Source of the DNA: Branchinecta lynchi | Taxonomy: Eukaryota; Arthropoda; Branchiopoda; Anostraca; Branchinectidae | Length of the DNA: 64,000 nt | NCBI GenBank assembly: GCA_023053575.1 | Contig: JAKZAP010000116.1 | Location: 1 to 64,000 of the forward strand | Direction of reading: 5' to 3' | Part shown: positions 58,872 to 64,000 of the stretch, in pieces | Layout of the letters: every line of letters begins with the position of its first letter | Position numbering within the stretch: the stretch's first letter is position 1 | The notes under the pieces: generated by a model | The model's database searches: none | Seen by the model: only the letters and a program-made list of their open reading frames with translations | What the model was told of the DNA's origin: nothing | Program-made: the position numbers and the translations under genes

Positions 58872-61557
58872 GTGGGAAAACAAAGCTTGTGGGAAAACAA
58901 ACCTTGTGGGAAAACCAACCTCGTGGGAAAAACAACCTAGTGGGAAAACAAACCTTGTGGGAAAACCAACCTTATGGGGAAAGCAACCCAGCGGGAAAAC
59001 CAACCTTGTGGGAAAACCAACCTTGTGGGAAAACCAACCTCGTGGGAAAAACAACCTAGTGGGAAAACAAACCTTGTGGGAAAACGAACCTTTTGGGAAA
59101 ACCAACACAGTGGGAAAACAAACCTTGTGGGAAAACCAACCTTGCGGGAAAACCAACCTTGTGGGAAAACAAAGCTTGTGGGAAAACAAACCTTGTGGGA
59201 AAACCAACCTTATGGGAAAACAAACCTTGTGGGGAAACAAACCTTGTGGGAAAACCAACCTTGTGGGAAAACAAAGCTTGTGGGAAAACAAACCTTGTGG
59301 GAAAACCAACCTCGTGGGAAAAACAACCTAGTGGGAAAACAAACCTTGTGGGAAAACCAACCTTATGGGGAAAGCAACCCAGCGGGAAAACCAACCTTGT
59401 GGGAAAACCAAACCTTGTGAGAAAACAATCCTTGTGGGAAAACAAACCTTGTGGGGAAACAAACCTTGTGGGGAAACAAACCTTGGGGGAAAACTAACCT
59501 TGTGGGAAAACAAACCTTGCGGGAAAACTAACCTTGTGGGAAAACAAACCCTGCGGGAAAACAAAACTTGTGGGAAAACCAACCTTATGGGGAAAGCAAC
59601 CCTGCGGGAAAACCAACCTTGTGGGAAAACCAACCTTGTGGGAAAACCAACCTTGTGGGAAAGCGAACCTTTTGGGAAAACCAACACAGTGGGAAAACAA
59701 ACCTTGTGGGAAAACAAACCTTGCGGGAAAACTAACCTTGTGGGAAAACAAACCCTGCGGGAAAACCAACGTTGGGGGAAAACCAACCTTGCGGGAAAGC
59801 GAACCTTTTGGGAAAACCAACACAGTGGGAAAACAAACCTTGTGAGAAAACAATCATTGTGGGAAAACAAACCTTGTGGGGAAACAAACCTTGTGGGGAA
59901 ACAAACCTTGCGGGAAAACTAACCTTGTGGGAAAACAAACCCTGCGGGAAAACAAACCTTGTGGGAAAACCAACCTTATGGGGAAAGCAACCCTGCGGGA
60001 AAACCAACCTTGTGGGAAAACCAACCTTGTGGGAAAACCAACCTTGTGGGAAAGCGAACCTTTTGGGAAAACCAACACAGTGGGAAAACAAACCTTGTGG
60101 GAAAACAAACCTTGCGGGAAAACTAACCTTGTGGGAAAACAAACCCTGCGGGAAAACAAACCTTGTGGGAAAACCAACCTTGTGGGGAAACAAACCTTTC
60201 TGGAAAACCAACCTTGTGGCAAAACAAACCTTGTGGGAAAACAAACCTTGCGGGAAAACTAACCTTGTGGGAAAACAAACCCTGCGGGAAAACAAACCTT
60301 GTGGGAAAACCAACCTTATGGGGAAAGCAACCCTGCGGGAAAACCAACCTTGTGGGAAAACCAACCTTGTGGGAAAACCAACCTTGTGGGAAAGCGAACC
60401 TTTTGGGAAAACCAACACAGTGGGAAAACAAACCTTGTGGGAAAACAAACCTTGTGGGGAAACAAACCTTGCGGGAAAACTAACCTTGTGGGAAAACAAA
60501 CCCTGCGGGAAAACAAACCTTGTGGGAAAACCAACCTTATGGGGAAAGCAACCCTGCGGGAAAACCAACCTTGTGGGAAAACCAACCTTGTGGGAAAACC
60601 AACCTTGTGGGAAAACCAACCTTGTGGGGAAACAAACCTTTCGGGAAAACCAACCTTGTGGAAAAACAAACCTTGTGAGAAAACAAACATTGTGGGGAAA
60701 CAAACCTTGTGGGAAAACCAGCCTTGCGGGAAAGCGAACCTTTTGGGAAAACCAAGACAGTGGGAAAACAAACCTTGTGAGAAAACAATCCTTGTGGGAA
60801 AAAAAACCTTGTGGGGAAACAAACCTTGTGGGGAAACAAACCTTGTGGGAAAACTAACCTTGTGGGAAAACAAACCTTGCGGGAAAACTAACCTTGTGGG
60901 AAAACAAACCCTGCGGGAAAACCAGCCTTGTGGGAAAACCAACCTTGTGGGGAAACAAACCTTTCGGGAAAACCAACCTTGTGGGAAAACCAACCTTGTG
61001 GGAAAACAAACCTTGTGAGAAAACAAACATTGTGGGGAAACAAACCTTGTGGGAAAACCAGCCTTGCGGGAAAGCGAACCTTTTGGGGAAACCTACCTTA
61101 TGGGGAAAGCAACCCTGCGGGAAAACCAACCTTGTGGGAGAACCAACCTTGTGGGAAAACCAACCTTTTGGGAAAGCGAACCTTTTGGGAAAACCAACAC
61201 AGTGGGAAAACAAACCTTGTGGGAAAACAAACCTTGTGGGGAAACAAACCTTGCGGGAAAACTAACCTTGTGGGAAAACAAACCCTGCGGGAAAACCAAC
61301 CTTGTGGGGAAACAAACCTTGTGGGAAAACCAACCTTGTGAGAAAACTAACGCTGTGGGAAAACCAACCTTGTGGGAAAACCAACCTAGAGGAAAAACAA
61401 ATCTTGAGGGAAAACAAACCTTGTGGGAAAACAAACCTTGTGGGAAAGACAACCTTATGGGAAAACCAAAACAGTGGCAAAACAATACTTGTGGGGAAAC
61501 AAACCTTGTGGGAAAACAAACCTTGTGAGAAAACAAACCTTGTGGGGAAACAAACCT
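58860..61557 (+). repeat. 17-bp satellite array, block P4
   Basis: Forward-orientation satellite. The first 0.55 kb (58860-59408) has P1-type monomers (CCTCGTGGG / AAAAACAACCTAGTGGG, HindIII-bearing AAAGCTTGTGGG) with a private variant AAGCAACCCAGCGGG at 58982 and 59367. The rest (59409-61557) is an inverted copy of 30070-32218. The joint near 59409 is an 18-bp monomer, GGGAAAACCAAACCTTG. Confidence 0.95.
59409..61557. repeat. Inverted duplication F, part 1 (inverse of 30070-32218)
   Basis: Position x here pairs with 91627 - x. Rare landmarks follow in reversed order: GAAAACAATCATTGTGGG (59848), GGCAAAACAAACC (60218), AAACAATACTTGTGGGG (61480). It stops at 61557, where the strand switches and the inverse of 10353-11260 begins. 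Confidence 0.9.
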
Positions 61558-61562
61558 GGTTT
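61552..61562. other. Strand-switch junction 11 (P to M)
   Basis: AAACC T GGTTT: 5-bp arms around one base. It is the joint between the two halves of the inverted composite 59409-62464. Confidence 0.85.
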
Positions 61563-62464
61563 TCCCGCAGGGTTTGTTTCCCCATAAGGTTGGTTTTCCC
61601 ACAAGGTTTGTTTTCTCACAAGGTTTGTTTTCCCACAAGGTTTGTTTTCCCACAAGGTTTGTTTTCCCACAAGGTTCGTTTTCCCGCAGGGTTTGTTTTC
61701 CCACAAGGTTAGTTTTCCCGAAAGGTTTGTTTTCCCCCAAGGTTGGTTTTCCCGCTAGGTTGGTTTTCCCACAAGGTTTGTTTTCCCATAAGGTTTGTTT
61801 TCCCATAAGGTTTGTTTTCCCACAAGGTTGGTTTTCCCGAAAGGTTTGTTTTCCCAGAAGCTTTGTTTTCGCCCAAGGTTGGTTTTCCCGCAAGGTTGGT
61901 TTTACCACAAGGTTTATTTTCCCACTGTGTTGGTTTTCCCAAAAGGTTCGCTTTCTCGCAAGGTTGGTTTTCCCATAAGGTTTGTTTTCCCACAAGGTTC
62001 GTTTTCCCACAAGGTTTGTTTTCCCACAAGGTTTGTTTTCCCATAAGGTTTGTTTTCCCACAAGGTTGGTTTTCCCGAAAGGTTTGTTTCCCCACAAGGT
62101 TGGTTTTCCCACAAGGTTGGTTTTCCCGCAAGGTTTGTTTTCCCACAAGGTTAGTTTTCCCGCAAGGTTTGTTTTCCCACTAGGTTTGTTTTCCCACTGT
62201 GTTGGTTTTCCCAAAAGGTTCGCTTTCCCACAAGGTTGGTTTTTCCGCAGGGTTGCTTTCCCCATAAGGTTGGTTTTCCCACAAGGTTTGTTTTCTCACA
62301 AGGTTTGTTTTCCCACTAGGTTGTTTTTCCCACGAGGTTGGTTTTCCCACAAGGTTTGTTTTCCCACAAGCTTTGTTTTCCCCCAAGGTTGGTTTTCCCG
62401 CAAGGTTGGTTTTCCCACAAGGTTTGTTTTCCCACTGTGTTGGTTTTCCCAAAAGGTTCGCTTT
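61557..62464 (-). repeat. Satellite block M6 = inverted duplication F, part 2 (inverse of 10353-11260)
   Basis: Reverse-orientation satellite whose reverse complement matches 10353-11260 (paired coordinates sum to 72817). Shared rare monomers are CCCAGAAGC / CTTTGTTTTCGCCC near 61858, the AACCTAGCGGG class near 61750, and TTTTTCCGCAGGG near 62251. It is cut off after TTCGCTTT at 62464 by the LINE fragment. Confidence 0.9.
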
Positions 62465-62929
62465 GCTATTGTGCATCCTTACATCACGTACGGTTGTTCT
62501 GTTTGGGCAAGTAATTTCTTTGCCAATTATAAAAGAACCCAAATAATACAAAACAAAGCGCTGCGTCTCATAGGAGAATTTCAAAATTCTCAGAATACTC
62601 TGGAGTGTTTTAGAAAGAATGCGATTTTGAACGTAGGTGAGCTTCGTGATTACCAGCTAGCGATTTTTGTTTTTCAAAGTGTAAATAAGGTAAGCCCTGA
62701 GTACTTTTATGATTTTTTTAACACTAACTCATTTTATCACCCTTATTTTACCCGACATTCAGAGGATTTAGCTCACGAGAGAAGAAACACAACAAGGGCA
62801 GGATTTGTTCTCAGGAACATAGGTGTGAGTGTCTGGAATGACCTTCCAGAATCGGTCAGAGAGGCTGCAAGTCTGGCATCATTCAAGAGAATGGTCAAAT
62901 CTCATTATTTGAGAGGGAAAGAAGTGTGA
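62465..62929 (+). pseudogene. Reverse transcriptase, C-terminal fragment (LINE ORF2-type)
   Basis: 154 in-frame codons from GCT (Ala) at 62465 to the stop at 62927-62929. Near the start HPYITYGCSVW is the conserved motif after the thumb region of Jockey/CR1-clade reverse transcriptases. The middle has QNKALRLIG and LNVGELRDYQLAIFVFQ, and the end VWNDLPESVREAASLASFKR matches the usual C-terminal signature of this family (W-N-x-L-P, then S-L-x-x-F-K). The endonuclease domain and the catalytic palm with its FADD-type motif are missing, so the fragment cannot be active. The frame stays open leftwards into the satellite as far as 61982, but only because the satellite lacks stops; that extension is not part of the protein. 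No start codon of its own is evident. Confidence 0.85.
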
Positions 62930-63124
62930 TAGGAGGAAAGGGTATTTATTTAAAAAAAAAAAAAAAAAAAAAAATATACCCCCCAACCCAAGGTAATCAG
63001 GGAATGATATAGTGGATTCATGGTGGTTAGAATTACGGCCACAATCAGGATTTTTTTGTCTTAAAAGTGGCCGCTAATCGTAAATTGTTTGCTTAAGTTA
63101 TGTGTTTTTGATGAAATTAAAAAA
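62930..63124 (+). other. LINE 3' UTR / non-satellite sequence
   Basis: 195 bp with no ORF of note and no similarity to the 17-bp monomer. It holds GGTATTTATTT, an A-run, TATACCCCCCAACCC, and an AT-rich end (GATGAAATTAAAAAA). I see no AATAAA polyadenylation signal near the A-run. Most likely the LINE 3' UTR. Confidence 0.6.
62952..62974 (+). repeat. Poly(A) run, 23 A
   Basis: Uninterrupted A23, 22 bp after the reverse-transcriptase stop codon. It is either the LINE poly(A) tail or an A-rich tract within its 3' UTR. Confidence 0.9.
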
Positions 63125-63148
63125 ATGTCTATGTCTATGTCTATGTCT
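63125..63148 (+). repeat. (ATGTCT)4 microsatellite
   Basis: Four perfect hexamers ending 2 bp before the satellite resumes (AAAACCAGCC at 63151). The position fits the terminal tandem motif of a CR1/L2-like LINE. Confidence 0.9.
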
Positions 63149-63150
63149 AA

Positions 63151-64000
63151 AAAACCAGCCTTGTGGGAAAACCAACCTTGTGGGGAAACAAAAATTTCGG
63201 GAAAACCAACCTTGTGGGAAAACAAACCTTGTGAGAAAACAAACATTGTGGGGAACTAAACCTTGTGGGAAAACCAGCCTTGCGGGAAAGCGAACCTTTT
63301 GAGAAAACCAACCTTATGGGGAAAGCAACCCTGCGGGAAAACCAACCTTGTGGGAAAACCAACCTTGTGGGAAAACCAACCTTTTGGGAAAGCGAACCTT
63401 TTGGGAAAACCAACACAGTGGGAAAACAAACCTTGTGGGAAAACAAACCTTGTGGGGAAACAAACCTTGCGGGAAAACTAACCTTGTGGGAAAACAAACC
63501 CTGCGGGAAAACCAACCTTGTGGGAAAACCAACCTTCTGGGGAAACAAACCTTTCGGGAAAACCAACCTTGTGGGAAAACAAACCTTGTGGGAAAACAAA
63601 CCTTGTGGGGAAACAAACCTTGTGGGAAAACCAACCTTGCGGGAAAGCGAACCTTTCGGGAAAACCAACACAGTGGGAAAACAAACCTTGTGGGTAAACC
63701 AACCTTGTGGGAAAACCAACCTTGGGGGAAAACAAAGCTTGTGGGAAAACAAACCTTGTGGGAAAACCAACCTAGTGGGAAAAACAACCTTGGGGGAAAA
63801 CAAAGCTTATGGGAAAACAAACCTTGTGGGAAAACCAACCTAGTGGGAAAAACAACCTAGTGGGAAAACAAACCTTGTGAGAAAACAAACCTTGTGGGAA
63901 AACCAACCTTATGGGGAAAACCAGCCTTGCGGGAAAGCGAACCTTTTGGAAAAACCAACACAGTGGGAAAACAAACCTTGTGGGAAAACGAACCTTGCGG
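63151..64000 (+). repeat. 17-bp satellite array, block P5 (open at right edge)
   Basis: Forward-orientation satellite resuming directly after the LINE. Monomer order at 63260-63640 (AACCAGCC, AAGCGAACCTTTTGAG, AACCTTATGGGG, AAGCAACCCTGC, AACCAACCTTTTGGG, AACACAGTGGG) resembles the reverse complement of 19.2-19.7 kb rather than the satellite left of the LINE. A broken monomer AACAAAAATTTCGGG lies near 63189. The array continues beyond the window. Confidence 0.95.

Larger units (their letters stand above)
62465..63148 (+). mobile_element. 5'-truncated non-LTR retrotransposon (CR1/L2/Jockey-like LINE), 3' end only
   Basis: Abrupt change from satellite to unique sequence at 62465. The element carries the last 154 codons of the reverse-transcriptase ORF (stop TGA 62927-62929), then a 3' UTR with a 23-A run at 62952-62974, and ends in (ATGTCT)4 at 63125-63148. 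Severe 5' truncation with an intact 3' end is typical of target-primed reverse transcription. A short tandem motif as the 3' terminus is known in CR1/L2-type and RTE-type LINEs; if that is the case here, the A-run is internal to the UTR. An alternative reading is that the element ends at the A-run and 62975-63148 is unrelated flank. The two flanks are satellite in opposite orientations and I see no target-site duplication. A frame without stops suggests a young insertion. Confidence 0.85.

Noticed and set aside
62180..62584. 134-codon ORF on - across the LINE boundary
   Set aside because: Antisense to the reverse-transcriptase fragment; its 5' part matches nothing I recognise and its remainder is satellite.
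61982..62929. 315-codon ORF joining satellite peptide to the reverse-transcriptase tail
   Set aside because: The upstream 161 codons are satellite that happens to be open and in frame. The join is the LINE truncation point, so this is chance read-through, not a gene fusion.
63061..63302. Short ORFs on both strands over the (ATGTCT)4 tract, giving repeated Ile-Asp or Cys-Leu dipeptides
   Set aside because: They are translations of the microsatellite and adjoining satellite with no independent support.
1..64000. Telomeric repeat or telomere-associated array
   Set aside because: No TTAGGG, TTAGG or related short G-rich telomere tract occurs, and the monomer does not fit a telomerase template pattern.

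Overview
This window is almost entirely satellite DNA. Its basic unit is a 17-bp monomer with consensus AACAAACCTTGTGGGAA, about 41% GC. It fills positions 1-62464 and 63151-64000, in long blocks that read in one direction or the other. The only clearly different sequence is a 684-bp piece at 62465-63148. This is the 3' end of a non-LTR retrotransposon (LINE): the last 154 codons of a reverse-transcriptase ORF, a 3' UTR with a 23-A run, and a terminal (ATGTCT)4 tract. I see no cellular gene, no tRNA or rRNA, no CRISPR array and no prokaryotic signal. The source is therefore a eukaryote. The CR1/L2/Jockey-like LINE suggests an animal, plausibly a marine invertebrate such as a cnidarian, but that taxonomic guess is weak.

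Layout (P = consensus on the + strand, M = consensus on the - strand): P 1-12032; M 12033-14682; P 14683-18852; M 18853-20725; P 20726-20954; M 20955-22998; P 22999-23227; M 23228-24499; P 24500-26786; M 26787-58859; P 58860-61557; M 61558-62464; LINE fragment 62465-63148; P 63151-64000. Monomers differ by recurrent point variants that recur in a fixed order. They therefore form higher-order repeats (HORs): about 2.3-2.6 kb in the first 11 kb, with shorter 153-, 204-, 289-, 340- and 747-bp tandem units elsewhere.

On top of the HORs lie segmental duplications. A 9.55-kb segment (34974-44527) recurs at 45289-54842, offset 10315 bp, with only two differences that I found. A 2.27-2.29-kb tandem pair lies at 19105-23667 and carries a 0.23-kb internal inversion in each copy. 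An imperfect 2.3-kb pair lies at 11090-13363 and 17876-20200. Inverted arms of about 1 kb flank 26098-26786. The stretch 59409-62464 is an inverted copy of two far-apart parts of the array (30070-32218 and 10353-11260) in collinear order, as if 18.8 kb had been removed between them.

The window contains hundreds of apparent long ORFs. They are artefacts. The monomer has no stop codon in any frame on either strand, and because 17 is not a multiple of 3 every frame reads the same 17-residue peptide. I annotate none of them as genes. The interest of the window lies in the architecture and turnover of the satellite: strand switches, recent amplification, and a LINE sitting exactly at an orientation boundary. 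I did not find a gene-encoded system.
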